Source: Archilochus colubris (Eukaryota > Chordata > Aves > Apodiformes > Trochilidae). From it: 64,000 bases of DNA. The stretch is from the NCBI GenBank assembly GCA_023079485.1, contig CM041092.1, positions 13,963,127-14,027,126 on the forward strand. Direction: 5' to 3'. Below the pieces are notes generated by a model that was given only the letters and a program-made list of their open reading frames with translations, did not search any database and was not told the origin of the DNA. How positions within the stretch are numbered: the stretch's first letter is position 1; each line of letters opens with the position of its first letter. The position numbers were made by a program, and so were the translations under genes. Shown piece by piece: positions 1 through 13,100 of the stretch.

Positions 1-3000
1 AGTCAAAAGGGGATGTGTCAATACAGGCATCCAGTTCCGCAGAAGTTCCCTTGTGCTGAGGACTACTGAAATACAAGTATTTTCAGCACACCAATTTGCA
101 CACTGCATTTCTACTGCATTTTTGTTTTCACATGAATGTTTTTCAGTCCTAAACTCCCCCCTTCTTTTAAAATTATATTATTTTGGAGAGAGGTACCATG
201 AGAGCAGGCTCCTCTTGAGTGTGCCTAGGATGGAAATTAGTCATTAATCAACTGAATCCCCATAGAACCACTAACTTAATGTAGTAAAATGAGTGATGGA
301 AGGAAAAATAAATGCTTCTGAATTACACAAAGCAGAAATATTATATCAACTAAAATACAACACACGCAGCCTATTCTTGTAAGGGAGGGAGTTGTGAAAC
401 CCTTTTTAGATTTATTATTTGGATTACGAGTACTGATGGGTTTGGGAGAAACAGTAAGAAAATCAGTCTTCAATCCTATAATATGGAAGCCTGTCTAGAA
501 ACAGGTATTACAGATGTTGTTGTGTCTGGAATGAAGTTGTATCAAAGACCAAGGTTTTATTTGTCTTTTTCTTACTTTCTTACCTAAAGAAGAATCTGTG
601 TAGAAGTTTACCACTTCAAAAAGACATGGAATACCTTTGGCATCCCAAAGATCCCAAGTATTCCCTGTACAAAACTAACCTGTTCTTTCAGAGTAAGAGA
701 GGGATATAAAGAAATTCACTCATTGGTGAAGTTGTTCTATATCTTTCTCAATGAGAAAGGTTTTGATTTAATGAAACTGGTCTCAAAGAGGTCAAAGGAT
801 TAGATGCAACAAACTCCAAATTGGAGAAAGCTCCTCACTTGGGGAGAGGAAAATAAGATTACACTCCTCGAAAATAAGAACTGGTAGATGGAGCTTGGTG
901 TGCTTTACCTCTGAGGTACAAAGACTTTCTCAGAGGCCAAAGCCCCAGTCCATCACACCTGGTTGAGCAGTGGCAGCCAAAGGCTGGCAAAACCTCCCTG
1001 CTTCCCTATGGCTCCATCCTGCCAGGAATGCAATTTCCTCAGTTTGTTATGGAGAGAAATACCTTCTAGCAGCATGTGGGCAGAAGGGGGAACTGAGGAC
1101 TGAGCAGCCTCAGGCCTTCAGTCAGGCTCCACTTATGCTCTTATGGTTTATAGGTTTTGGTTGAGCTCAGGAAAATTAGCCTCAATTTAAAATGGGCTGC
1201 TGTGAGCTTCATTAGCTGTAAACAATCCATGTTTCATTAAGAGGTGAGAGACCAAGCACTCTAACAGCTCTCTTAGGAAAAAATTACACTAAACTAACAA
1301 CTGGATATTAAAGGTATAAAACAGGTAGTACCCACAGTATGAGAGGGAAAAATTAGAACTGCAAATTCTACCAACTTTCTATTAAATATGCTGTAGCTTG
1401 GAGCTGATGAAAATTTCAGCCACTAAGAACAGATTAGGATTTCAAAAAGCATTTAAAATCAGTCCATTTGGGGGTCAAATAATATTTCTGATTAGATTTG
1501 CGTGCTGCCTTTCAGATCTAGCTGCACAACAAAGAAAGGAACATTTTGGGCACCCTTACATGTTCCTTTTGTCTTAAAAACAGGTTCCATAAGTCCTTTA
1601 TTTTGGCTGTGTCTGATTTCCCATGCACTCCTTCCTGCATACAAAGAATGCACTTTACACTTTCCTAGCAGAGTTAAAAAAACTGCCCTAGGAGCAGGCT
1701 GATATGCAAGGGAATAAGATTCAGACCAAAGAAACACTTCTGTAAAGGGCATCCTCTACCTCTGTGCCAAGCAGCAGTGAAAATTGGCTCTGTTTCTGGT
1801 GCTTTATTGAAATGTGTTGGTTTCTCTGCACAGGAGAACTACCCTCTGGTTTGTACAATGCAGTACAAACTCACAGCTCTGCATACGTGATTTTGGATAA
1901 TCAAAAGCAGCAAGAATGGCAGAAATCTGTTTACCCTATGCAAACAGTGTTGCTTGGTATTGATTTCCTAAGTGCATGTAAACATAAATCTGACATTAAC
2001 ACCAGCTTACCCACCACCCCTTTCACTGCAAGCACACTGATTTGCAAGCTGTGGTAACACAGTGTATTTTCAGAAATAACTCTTGGTCCTCTTTATACAA
2101 TGATGAAGTATTATTTGCCATTACCCATCAAATTCCTTGACTGAGTGTATCTTTTGTTCATTTTTACTTTTTTCTGGAAGCTCAACCACATTACTGCTCT
2201 GTTTTTCTGGGTTCTGCTCTAAGATTTTGCTGCTATTCCAGGCAGACGAATGACTATGAACTTTCTTTTCCCCCTAGAATCCCAACAGGGGTGACTGTCT
2301 CACTCAAGAGACAGGCTGTCACTCCTTTAATTTATTAGATGTCATATAACCACTCAACCCTCATTTAGGTACTTTAAAAATTACTTGTCTCTGCCTCCCC
2401 AAATGGAAAAATCACCAAGCTTCTTCACAGTTCATTTGAAGTGTTTCCCCTCAAGTGAAAAATGTGGTCCCTCTCTTCTAGTCTATTTGATTATTTCAGA
2501 ATTAAAAATATTTTAACTATTTTGCAGAAGATTTTGAGTTTTAACAAGACTTCTCTCTTTGATCTTTCCTTTCAGCTAGAAAAACATGCACCTACATTAC
2601 TAATACATTTTGTGCCACATGTTTCTAATTTTTTTTAGGTTCTGAAAACAGTCTGGCACTCATCCCATATTAGGGTTATGGGTATTTTGCATTCCCACTT
2701 TAACAAAGAAAACCAACACAAACATTGCAATTCATTATTTTTAAAATGTTGTTCTATAAACTGCTTGCTTTCTCTGGCTTTGGCCTGTTCAAGCCAGACC
2801 ATGGCCACCAGTTACACTTGCATGCATGATGTGTCAAAATGGTAACACAAACAAAATTTTATAGGAAAACAAGAGGTTCATGAAACTCATCCCCCTCTGA
2901 AACAAATGAGAGCTCTCTACACCCTGGATTGTCAGTGTACCCCACACCCTGATTCCATGTTGTGGCTTTGACCCTAAGATGGGTACATATGTACCTTGGC

Positions 3001-4437
3001 AGGAGCTGCCTGTTCACAAGACCTGCTATTGACATTATTTTTAATGTTATTTATGGTACATAGCAGTTATTTTTGGTTAAAAATGCTTATCCCAACCTTT
3101 TTCCTTCCTTCTATGAAACAAGGAAGTGACTTTGAGTACATAGTTTAAAATAACAACTTTCTTAATATAATCCAAACAGACAATTAGCAACCATGGGAGC
3201 ATTTGAAAAGAGCAAAAGCAGAGGCAGGCACTATTAAAAAAACAAGGAACAAATTAGAAACCTGGAGATTCAAGACTGATATTATGACAAGCTGCCACTC
3301 TAAAGGTTATTATAAATAAAGAGGTTCCCAGTAGTTATTGGGCAATTGGCAGTTGCCTACAAGAAAAGGGAAAGCAGTGAAAGAGAGTGAAGGATATATT
3401 CTTGAAAACATTGAAATTGCAAAGCTGTTTACTTCCATTAGGTTAAGTGCTACAATTTAAGCACTCTATGTGTCAGCCCATGAAGCTGCACTGACAGAAG
3501 TCTCAAAAAAGGGGCTCTCCCCCTCTTCTCCCATCAATAATCGCTAATAAGCAGTTCCTAAACAAGAAAAATCCCCCTGCTCATGAGCCAGTGGTTTGCA
3601 GAAATGTGCAGTTGTGTTACTGACTCCCACAAGGTGGCCTCTTCCAGTAACTTTAACAAGCACAAATATCTCAGCACAAGCTTTATGTCTCTACAGCTAT
3701 ACTCTGCATTTCCCCCCACCCTCTTTCCCCGTGGCCCCCTAAAGTACTGCTTAGCACATGAGAAAGACATTAATACCACTGAAAGAAAGTGACCCTCCAA
3801 AATCTATGGTGGCATATCCTATAGATCAAAACCATAGAAGATGATTCCCAAATTATTTGAAAATGTTCAGACCCTACTGGTGATATTATGAGTAATAATA
3901 ACGACCTGGATCTTTGGGTTTGATTAATCCATCTTGCTCTGTTACTTTTTTTAAAAATCTGTGAAGTCCCATGTTCTCCAGACTGATTCTACAGAACTAT
4001 CATTTACTAGGTATTAGCATAGGGACAGCTGATTTAAACTGTAAACAAATAAATCTAGAAAAAATGTAGCAAAGCTCCTGACTCTGCTGGCAAATATTTC
4101 TTTAAGCTATTAGTGCTGAAAAGACAAGATGCCTCCTTTGGCTCAACTAACAACAAAAGCTACCACTGATTGTATTAGTCAACAGAGGCTCTATATTTAT
4201 AGTAAGGTTTTACATGGATCATTTCTTGTACAAATTCAGTGGAAGTGAGTTGGTAGAGCTCTCCGTACACACCATGGAGGAACCTTCACAACAGTCTCCT
4301 ACTTGTTTTTCTTAAAAAAAAATTTTCTTCTCATCTTAAGTGAAGCCAGTGTGGCCTTATTAAAGCTGAAATGCTGAAGTTAAGTGTCAGACGTTAACAC
4401 AAATGTCAAGTGACTGCAAACCTCTGGATGAAGAGAT
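1..4437. other. Unique non-coding DNA, no gene seen
   Basis: I see no coding region, RNA gene or recognisable transposon here. Short open frames of up to about 100 codons occur on both strands, often overlapping in antiparallel frames, as expected by chance in A+T-rich DNA. One imperfect hairpin lies at about 2291-2322: GTGAC plus TGTCTC pair with GAGACA and GTCAC across a four-base bulge. It has no other sign of function. Short A or T runs are the only low-complexity sequence. Confidence 0.7.
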
Positions 4438-4562
4438 ATTTTAGTGATTACAATGCTGGCCTCAGAATTGGAGAGCCTGGTTAAATTTCAGCTCTGGTGC
4501 ACAGCTTCTAAGTGACCTTGAACAAGCTCTGAGCTTTAGGTTTCCAGCACTTACAAAGGAGC
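4438..4562 (+). mobile_element. MIR SINE remnant
   Basis: The stretch follows the MIR core order. A 'tagtgattacaatgctggcc'-like start is followed by 'gagagcctggttaaatt' (the degenerate B-box region), then 'cagctctggtgcacagcttc', then 'agtgaccttgaacaag' and a decayed tail before 'ccagcacttac'. MIR is a tRNA-derived SINE family that spread before the main amniote lineages split, and birds keep only scattered diverged copies. No coding capacity is expected. The copy is heavily mutated and has no visible target-site duplication. Confidence rests on several landmarks in the right order, recognised from memory and not by alignment. Confidence 0.72.
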
Positions 4563-6607
4563 TGATTTTTCTTTATTCTTTGTCTTCTTGTTTCTTTTGT
4601 CTACTCGCTTCTTCAGCACAGAAAGTTTAGCTTCTTGTGTGCTTATTATGTTGCACCCAGTGTGGTTCTGTTTCTGTTGTGATACTCAGTTTGACTGTAG
4701 CAGAATAAATGAAGCACAAAGGGCCCATACAAAGCAAAATACTTCTAATTTAAGCCCAAGTCCTTTACCTGAAAGTAACAGTTCACGGAACAAGGTCACA
4801 AGTAGTTTTAAATACTGGGATGTAAAAATTGTCCCATCTTTGCTCTCTGCTAGAAAGAAGCCCCGAAATCTTTTACTAGCAATATGCAAGTTTTACAAGG
4901 AGATGAAAGAGCTACCATGACCTCCCAAGTCAAAGAGAAAAGCCTCTCCTTTAAGAAGGAAATTTTCACATTTCTGTTTGTGCATTCTCCAGAATGGCTT
5001 CATAAATGGTTGATACTTGTTTAAAATGGAGAGTTCTTTGTGCAAAACTGCATGTTTTATTCGAGGCACAAAATATCTTCCGGACAAAAACATGTTCTGC
5101 TAGAATAAATAAACACAGATCAGAGAACAGACAAACTTAAAAGAGCCCTCTGGGTTTTAGCAGATCACAGTTCACAAGTGACCATGTATTTTCTCCTCCA
5201 TGCAGTCTCCTTCTGGCCATCAATTGCAGCATTTTCTTCTTTTAAATTCACCCCTCAAATGCTGCCAACTTACTGGAACATTTTCATACAGGAACACTGA
5301 GGACTCCTTATGAACTATCTTTCTGTGCCTAAATTAATCTCTGCAATTCATGGATGAATTTGGAGGCATCAATTTTCCCTGTAGATGGCTGTTGTGTGAC
5401 AGTTCAAAAGGGGGACAGCAGCTGGTAATAGATTATAAATTGGGGTGGCAGAGCTGCAGCGAGGCTGAAGGACTGCCTAAATGCACAAAATAATGCCCTG
5501 GCCTTTAAGGAATGAGAAAACACCAGGAGTTAGAGATAGAAGCTGTCTGCAGGACTGAATAGGCTTAGCAATGTGATAATACATTTTTTGGGTAGAAAAA
5601 GCTACATCATGTGTCATCATTATACTTGTGGACAGCAGAAATGAGAAAGAAGGTATGAGGACAAACAAGAGGGTACATATAACCATCTCCAGACAAGACT
5701 GAAGAAAAATGTTTCAAGTTTTATCAAAAACTGAAAGCAAAGGTGTTAAATGATAATTTTTATTGCACAAAGTCAACTTGAGAGAAAGACAAAGAGAGGT
5801 TAGGATGAATTTCCCACAGTCTCCAGTTTTGTTGACACCTTTCTTAGGATGAGAGAAGTTGATTTCTGGACATTGTTCTTGTCTCCCAAAATCCTGGGTA
5901 ATTAGGTTAAACTCCTCCTGGCAAGATGAATCTCTGGTCAAGCAAAGTCTGACATCCTGGCCACTGAAACTTTCCCCCTCTCTCAATTCTAATTTTCATG
6001 TGTTTCTCCCATGTCTCCCCATCATCACTCCAGCAACTCTGCAAAAACTAACAGAGAACAGAACCAAATGGGCAAATATCCCAGAATACCATGTATCCCA
6101 GATAACTTCTGTGGAGAGGATTTCTGAATGACTTTCTGAATGACTTCTTGGAGAATATTTTTGCATAAGATGGGCTTTTTAAATGTGAGTAGCTTCTATA
6201 CTCTAGTAGTTTAACTTCTAAACGTTTTCATCATAAAAATGTTCAGTTTTGGGAGAAAAGAAGGGTAAAATCCACAACAAAAAAACCCTTGTTAATTTTT
6301 AAATTAATAACAAAGCAAAACTCAGGGCTTTTTCAGTCTAGATTTTTTTTTCTTAAATTTTCAAAAGAAAACTGTCACTTTGGTTGTCTGCTTACAGGCA
6401 GGTATAGTACTACTTCAGACTTTTTGAGGTACCTCATGTAAGGCACGGGACCTACAGAATAACCACCCCTGTTCTGCAGTGCTGGCTGGAGCCTGGTTAT
6501 GCCACTGTCTCTATATTCAGGCTCTGGCAACTGAATTGATGCCTAACTATCATGGCTACATGAAAACCAGCAAAGACAGAACATTATCTAACAAATCCTA
6601 AAGTCTC
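4563..6607. other. Unique non-coding DNA, no gene seen
   Basis: Nothing recognisable apart from a small tandem duplication at 6121-6144, listed separately. A 110-codon plus-strand frame (4588-4920) starts inside the decayed MIR tail and is overlapped by antisense frames of similar size. Its composition is not protein-like, so I treat it as chance. Confidence 0.65.
6121..6144. repeat. 12-bp tandem duplication
   Basis: The unit tttctgaatgac occurs twice, head to tail and without mismatch (6121-6132 and 6133-6144). This is typical of a recent replication-slippage duplication in unique DNA. No function is implied. Confidence 0.85.
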
Positions 6608-6680
6608 AAAAAAAAAAAACCAAAACAAAAAACCCAAAAAAAACGGATAGGAGGTTCTATTAGAAAAAAAAAAAAAAAGC
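6608..6680 (+). repeat. A-rich and A/C-rich simple sequence
   Basis: Two A-rich tracts lie close together: a mixed A/C tract at about 6608-6642 and a pure A run at about 6664-6678. Such tracts are common in birds and may be decayed poly(A)-like insertions or slippage products. No attached retrocopy body is recognisable upstream. Confidence 0.8.
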
Positions 6681-6908
6681 TTTAAAACTTTAGACTAATT
6701 TCTAAAGTTAGCTGAAATGTGGCTCTGGAACAGGTAAGGATTTCTGACTGAAAATCACATTAATCTGGTCTCCAACTTCTATTTACATCCCTCACACGAA
6801 CAATTAGGAGCCTTCATGGTGCTTAACACAAATCCATGTCAATTTCAGTGGAAATAAGACTGGGTTCCTCTCCTGCATCAAGCCCATTTTCTATTGATGT
6901 TTTTCCAA

Positions 6909-7015
6909 GAAAAACAAATAAAAAAAACCCAAACCAACCAACCAACCAAAAAAAAAAAAAACAAACAAATCCCAAACCAAGCAACAAACAACCAAAAAAA
7001 CCCAACCCCCAAAAC
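6909..7015 (+). repeat. A/C-rich low-complexity tract with CCAA units
   Basis: About 100 bases almost free of G and T, including four tandem CCAA units near 6934-6949 followed by a run of 14 or so A. The minus strand reads as a false hydrophobic peptide rich in F, G, L and W, an artefact of T/G composition. This is one of about a dozen A/C-rich tracts that all have A and C on the plus strand. Confidence 0.85.
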
Positions 7016-7707
7016 TCTGTGAATTCTATGCCTTGAAAAAAGATGGGTGCTTCCATAGCATCCCTTTACCTGAAGCTTTTATTTAAATATTGGAAGAGGC
7101 ACTGGAAGACTTATTCAGTGATTACACTGTACTTCAGGTTAGCTTACAGATGTAAAATTTTTAGCAAAAAAATATTTTATCGGGGAGCCAGTTTTATAGG
7201 GAACTTCACTAAAAAAACCACAGATGTGTACAGAAGTGTCCAGAAAAAAAAACAAACACAAAATCCAAACCAACAAACCATTATGATAATATTTGCCAGA
7301 GTTCCAGACCACATTATTTTGCAAAGCTCATAGAAAATTCAAACTAAAAGCACAATTTTTGCTCCAGCAGAAATTGCTACTTGAAGGAGACACTAACCTT
7401 AATATGCACTATCTTAAAAGAAATTACAAAGTCTTTGCTCTTTGAAAAGGAAAAAAGCATGACCAAAACTTACATTATCCTAGCCTGTGAAGTTGTTGAA
7501 GTGGAAGTATGAACTATAATAGCATTGGGATGCATTTTTATTACATAAATTTATTGACCATAAACTTTGGAAATGTTTTATTATTACACAGAAGTGCTGA
7601 GCATCAATCACTACCTCATGAAACAGCAAGGAAAGAAGGTTGACCTCTCTGGAATTTATGAAACAGTTCAGGATGTATTTGCATGTTTCCCAGAATCCTA
7701 CAGCCAC
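7016..7707. other. Unique non-coding DNA, no gene seen
   Basis: This A+T-rich DNA lies between the A/C tract and the GGGAAA array. The short open frames here are not supported by composition or by any recognisable motif. Confidence 0.6.
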
Positions 7708-7896
7708 AAAAGGGAAAGGGAAAGAGAAAGGGAAAGGGAAAGGGAAAGGGAAAGGGAAAGGGAAAGGGAAAGGGAAAGGGAAGGGGGGGGGGAGGGAAAG
7801 GGAAAGGGAAAGGGAAAGGGAAAGGGAAAGGGAAAGGGAAAGGGAAAGGGAAAGGGAAAGGGAAAGGGAAAGGGAAAGGGAAAGGGAAAGGGAAAG
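7708..7896 (+). repeat. (GGGAAA)n hexanucleotide array
   Basis: About 29 units of GGGAAA in two blocks (roughly 7711-7782 and 7793-7896). They are split by a run of ten G at 7783-7792, and one early unit is altered (AAAGAGAAAG near 7720-7730). The six-base period matches two codons and contains no stop codon, so all three plus-strand frames stay open. They read as GK or RE repeats, which explains overlapping frames of 82-127 codons that are not genes. The strand is purely purine, with GGG tracts spaced by AAA. That is the textbook pattern for intramolecular G-quadruplexes, and the homopurine-homopyrimidine duplex could also form H-DNA. Length is likely variable between individuals and hard to assemble. 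Confidence 0.97.
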
Positions 7897-9344
7897 ACTA
7901 TTCAGATGTTCAAGAAAGCTTTAAGATGTGAATTTGACAATCCATCTTGAATTTATAAGTGTCAGACACCTGAACCCCCAGGACGTGAACCACCTCAAGC
8001 TCATTCAGAACCCAAGGCTGCCTTCAGGACAGAACATCAAGACATGAATACTTCTGGAGGTGTGATGGCCACTTACTGGAATTCATGCTGTTCAGTCTTT
8101 CAAATCTGCTTCTTGAAGAGCCACATTTTCCAAGCATCATGGACGCACAACTCAGATGGGAAGGTGGGCAGAAGGTGGCCACATGCTATCTCTTTGAAAG
8201 TCCCCTCTCTGGCTATGTAGGACAGCCCTGAAGCTGTGCAGAGACACTTGAATCTCAGCATCTATTTTCCACAACTGGGAATTACTTCTGTGCTTCCTCC
8301 TGTACTTCTCAGGTATTCAAAGATCAGGTTCTGCCCCAGTATTCAAGCAGGGCATAAATTGCAGGTCAAGAGGAAAGGTCTTCCACAGGAAATTGCTTCC
8401 AATCTCAAAGCAGCACACCCCTAATTTATTTATTTTCCCTCACCAAACATCACAGCCTGTAATATTTTCTTGACTTTCTTGTCTGCTTGACTTCAGGTCT
8501 ATGACTAGTCACAGATGAGTGGCATTTGTGTGGTGTTTTTTTGGGATCTTTTGGGGTTTTTTTTAAGGTGGGAACTGGTTCGATATATTACCAGAGTTGT
8601 GAAGTAATTTTATTTTTTTCATATTTCCTTCTGCGTTTCAAATCTTAACAAGTAAATACATACACACAAAATACCAAAGCACACACTGTATTTTCATTCC
8701 TGATCACAGGGTGAAAAACTGAAGTCCAATTTCAACTCCAGAAATTACTACTGACACCTGAATTTTGCCAATTTATATTCCAGAGTTCCTCACAGAGAAC
8801 TTGCAAGTATTTTCTGACATTCATTCCTTGAAATGCAAAGATATTTATGCAGACCCCCCAGTTCAAGATTCAGTGCATACAAGAAGATATTATTAAATTG
8901 CCCAGAGAAGCAGCAAGCCCTGTTGTCACAGTTTAACCATCCAAGTGACAACAGAAGACACGCTGCTTAAGCTTCTATATTCATGACACCTATTTTCTCC
9001 CTTTCCTTAAGCCACTCTTGTTTGCTCAGTGTATTTAGCAGACATTTATCTCACTCTATCAGCAAAGATTAAAGACTCGTACTACCTAGTAATCCAATTA
9101 TCCTACATGAGAAAAGCAAATGTATCTTTGGTCAGTGCCTACAGAGCTCCAGGAATCCATCACCATAGAAAATGAAACCTAATTAATTGTGTGCTTTGGT
9201 TTAGCTCCATCCACGTCATTATTTCATTCATTTCTAATGGATATGTTAGCTGAGATTTAATAGTTTTAAATGCACAGAATCACTGGGTCAGCGTACCCTA
9301 AGGTGAGTGTTTCACCAAGTCTAATAATGCTCATTTTACATTTG
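7897..9344. other. Unique non-coding DNA with one T/G tract
   Basis: No gene or known transposon seen. A T-rich and G-containing low-complexity tract lies at about 8531-8566. It is one of only two tracts with T/G on the plus strand, against about a dozen with A/C. Confidence 0.6.
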
Positions 9345-10147
9345 GAATCATAGAATGATTTGAGTTGGAAGGGACTTCTGAAGGTCATCTAATCCAACTC
9401 TCCTGCAGTAAGCAGGGATAACCCCAACTAGATCAGGTTGCTCACAGCCTTGTCAAACCTCACCTTGAATATCTCCAAGGATGAGGCCTCAGCTACCTCC
9501 CTGGGCAACCTGTTCTATTTTTCCACTGCTCTCATGGTAAAAAACTTTTTCCTAATATTCAGTCTACATCTACTCATCTCTAAGACCATTGCCCCCTATC
9601 CTATCACTACAGGCTCTTGCAAACTGTCCCTCTCCCCTTTTCAGCCTTCCTGTAGGCTCCCTTCAGCAACTAGGAGGTTGCTATTAGGTCTCCTCAGACA
9701 CTTCTTTTCTCCAGGCTGAACAACCCCAGCTCCCTCAGCCTGTCTTCACAGGAGAGGTGTTGTAGCTCCCTGCCCATTTTTGCAGCCCTCCTCTGGACCT
9801 GCTCCATCATCTCCATGTTCTTCCTGTGTTGCAGGCTCCAGGGCTGGATGCAGTACTCCAGGTGAGGTCTTACCAGAGCAAAGTGGCAGAATCACCTCTC
9901 TTGATCTGGTCACACTTTTTTTGATGCAGCACAGGATGTGATTTGCCTTCTGGGCTGCAACTATACACTGTTAGCTCATATCCAGCTTTTCATCCATCAG
10001 CATCCCCAAGCCCTTTTTTGCAGGCCTAATTCCTAGAACCTCGTCCCCCAGCCTGTACTGATAGTGCAGATTATTCTAACCCAGGTGCAGGACCCTACAC
10101 TTGGTCTTGTTGAACCTTATGAGGTTGAACCTCATGTTGAACCTTCC
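9345..10147 (-). mobile_element. CR1 LINE, 5'-truncated copy
   Basis: Read on the minus strand this is the end of a CR1 non-LTR retrotransposon: the C-terminal part of the reverse-transcriptase ORF2 region and the 3' UTR. On the plus strand it begins with catagaat (9349-9356), the reverse complement of the CR1 terminal octamer ATTCTATG. Next comes 'gttggaagggacttctgaag', a hallmark of the 3' UTR. Further landmarks are 'ctccctgggcaacctgttc', 'tttctccaggctgaacaacc', 'ctctggacctgctccat' and 'ccagggctggatgcagtact', all in CR1 order. Similarity ends near 10147, after a small local duplication of the 'gttgaacct' motif. The 5' part of the element, including ORF1 and most of ORF2, is missing, the usual result of incomplete reverse transcription. 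The copy has indels and stops and is dead. Plus-strand frames over it are antisense shadows. Confidence 0.96.
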
Positions 10148-13100
10148 TGGGAAGGAGTGAATCAGTTTTTTGCTTCTTCAAACAGGTATTTTCACATGAC
10201 CTATGAAAGCATCTGAGTGAACCCCAACACATCAGAATCCCACAGACAACTAGCTATCTGAGTAAAGTTTGGTGAAAAAACACCCACAATAAAAACTCCA
10301 CAGCATGATGCTATGGATAAATGGGTTGATAGGATACCATGGCAAATACACTGGGGAGCAGAAGGGGCTGTGGTCCCGCCTAGGGCTATTGTGTAACCAC
10401 AGTGGCTCTCATGGATGGAAAGGATTCCCAAGAAGATCTGCAAAAGCTATTAGAAGACAAAAGAGCAGAAACAAAGAAAGACTCTTGATACCACTTAACC
10501 AATACAATGTTATAATGCAAGTTGCCCACAACTGACAGGTCAAGTTTTTAAGATAAACTGAGTCAATGGCTGGAAACTTGTCACAGGAAAAAAAAAACAA
10601 ACCATCACAGTAAAGTTATAAACATATTTTTAACAGAGATCAGTTAAAATCTTCATCACCTGTGACTGCTGAATTGAGGCTAGAAGCTAACTGAAGTACA
10701 TGGCATAACTCAAATAGAAATTATAAAGTAAAAATACACAGATGCACTAAAGCAAAGATTATGTTACTTAGCAGTAAACTGTCTCCTCCAATGCTGAAAG
10801 TAACTGAAAACAATATTATTTTCTGGAATTTATTAATCCTAGAAAGTCCTTTTAACCATTTTATTAGCTCTGAATAGTTCTTTTTTAAGACAATAACACT
10901 TTTGAGATTTTAAATGGTTAATATCTAGTTTAATCAATGCTTCAACTTTTTGATATAGCAGGAGTCTAGGAAAGGAATTGGAAAAATCCAGCACGATCTG
11001 TCTCATCAAATAACTGATCTCTTACAAACATCAACATCTGTATTTTCCCAAAGCATATATGAAATTTAGTTGTAAAATTCCACTACTTTTTAAAAAGCAA
11101 AGCCATCACCCATGATGCCCGTAGGTTTTTAATAATTGAATGCACTCTGTTGTCTCCTACCACCCTTAGTCTTTCCCTTGTTTTCTTACAGCGTAGGTTT
11201 CTAGGATATAAAGCAAGCTTTCCTCAGCCCTCACCTGTGGCCAGCAGACAGGTTTGCAGTGAAATGTTTTCTTTCACACCAAGGTTACTCATGGGCCTGA
11301 CTGCTCCAGGGAAGTTAACATTCATGCCTAAGCAACTACAGAGATGAAACCAGATTCTACATATTTTACAACTCCAAACTCAAAGTCCTTCTCCAGTCAA
11401 ATATGACAAAATACCCAACATGGAAAAAAACCCTCTTCTTTTACAGAGCTACTGAGCTGCCAGACTGTTTCACCTGAAGGCTCCATATAGAGAAGCCAAG
11501 GGAAACTGCTGCATCCCCATGGTAACCATCAGGACATTCTCGTGCTGTGTTTATGTGTGTGTGCTTGTGCACATATGCTGTATTTTTAACAGAAGGAGGT
11601 GGCATATGCTTCCAACCTTTAGTCTGGTGCCCAAAGCCATTTTAGGCAAGAGAACGCAGCCAGACTGCAGCCCCCTAACAGCAGCAGCTCTGTTACTGTC
11701 ACGTCTGTCCTGAAGCCAAAGCAATGCTCAGAACAAGTTACTTGTGTAAGATAGGGTCAGGACATCATAGAAAGAAGATGTTAAACCAACCACAGAACAC
11801 TGACAGTTTCATTTGTCCTGAGGGTATTTCTCTTAGCCCTTAATATTACTTTAAAAAAAAAAAGAAAAAAAAAAAAAGAAAAAGGCATATTTTTTATCAA
11901 ATTAAGACAACCTGCCCTCCAAACACACATATACGTAGAGTTTTGGGCACATCTGAGCAGAAGATTCACACACAAACTTAAAGAAAATACACTTTGTCTT
12001 TCCCTGTGCACATTAATACACAAAGTAGCGTTAATATGACATTGGGCTTTGCTCCCTGTTGATTAAGTGCTAAATATAAATGCATTTCTGTATTCACATT
12101 GCAAGTTACACACAAAGGTCATTTTAACTCAAAGTTGAAGAATATAAAAGGCTTGAGACAGAAAATAAAATCAAGGAAAAGAAAAAAAAAAAGGAAAACA
12201 ACAACAAAACCTCAAAGGAGACAAGGACATGATGACAGTTCAAAGAAAATATAACACAAAGATGATTCTATCTGTTTGAAGCTCATACAAATGGTCCTGA
12301 AGTTGCCTGCTTTGTGAGGTTGGTCTTAGAGACAGATACAAAGGGAAAGTTAGTTAAAAAGATAAGTTCTGTTTTCCAAGTTTCCAGAAGGTCCACAGCA
12401 CCCACCACAAAAATAACTGATGCAGTATGTTTTTTGTTCTATGCAGTGTGGTCTTAAAATTAGCAGAATAAAGCATTATAAGAAAACACAACAAGACTCA
12501 TGCAAAGCCACTGTAAAACTGAAATGCTTTGGAGAGATTAATGAATGAAACTAGAACATGATTGATGCAGTCCTCCTTTGCTCCACAGGAGGAGTCCAAC
12601 ACTGATATTGCACAGCCAAGTTTTCCTGTGTGAATGACAAACCCAAGCCCCACTGAAAGGTTTACAAAGTGACCAGAAGAACAAACATTTATGTTTTCTC
12701 AAAAATCACCACTTACATCTTTCCAAAAGACAAAAATGGCTAAAATGACCAGGGATTTACTTAAAATGCAAAAGAATGTGATCTGAACTGAATATAATCA
12801 ATCAACTACTCAATATATCTACACATGAAGCAATTATAGAAGAATCAAGCTGTGTCTTCCTCTTTAAGTAAATATTTAATGTATAAGAACTGGAAGCCTA
12901 CAGTCATTTTCTCCAGTTGGTCTTGGAGAAAAAGCAGCTCACTGCAAAATATTGCAAATATCTCTGAAATTCACCAAGGCAAATAGAGGTAGATGTCACT
13001 AGTGAGACTTAACGAGACTACACACAGTTCCCCTTTCACTGGGTTCCTCAGGGCCCTCATGCAGCTTCTTTCTGAGGTAAGGTGATTTTTTTTTTTTAAT

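Noticed and set aside
6823..7056. Minus-strand frame with a strongly hydrophobic F/W/G/L product, like a membrane protein
   Set aside because: It is the complement of an A/C-rich low-complexity tract; the hydrophobicity comes from T/G-rich codons.
7567..7950. Three overlapping plus-strand frames of 82-127 codons encoding GK or RE repeats
   Set aside because: They are produced entirely by the stop-free GGGAAA repeat; all three frames are open together and flanking codons show no protein-like character.
9270..9295. 'cagaatcactgggtcagcg' as another CR1 or related repeat end
   Set aside because: Only a few bases match and no further CR1 words follow before the real CR1 at 9345.
9438..9719. 93-codon plus-strand frame
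   Set aside because: It lies antisense inside the minus-strand CR1 element and is a shadow of it.
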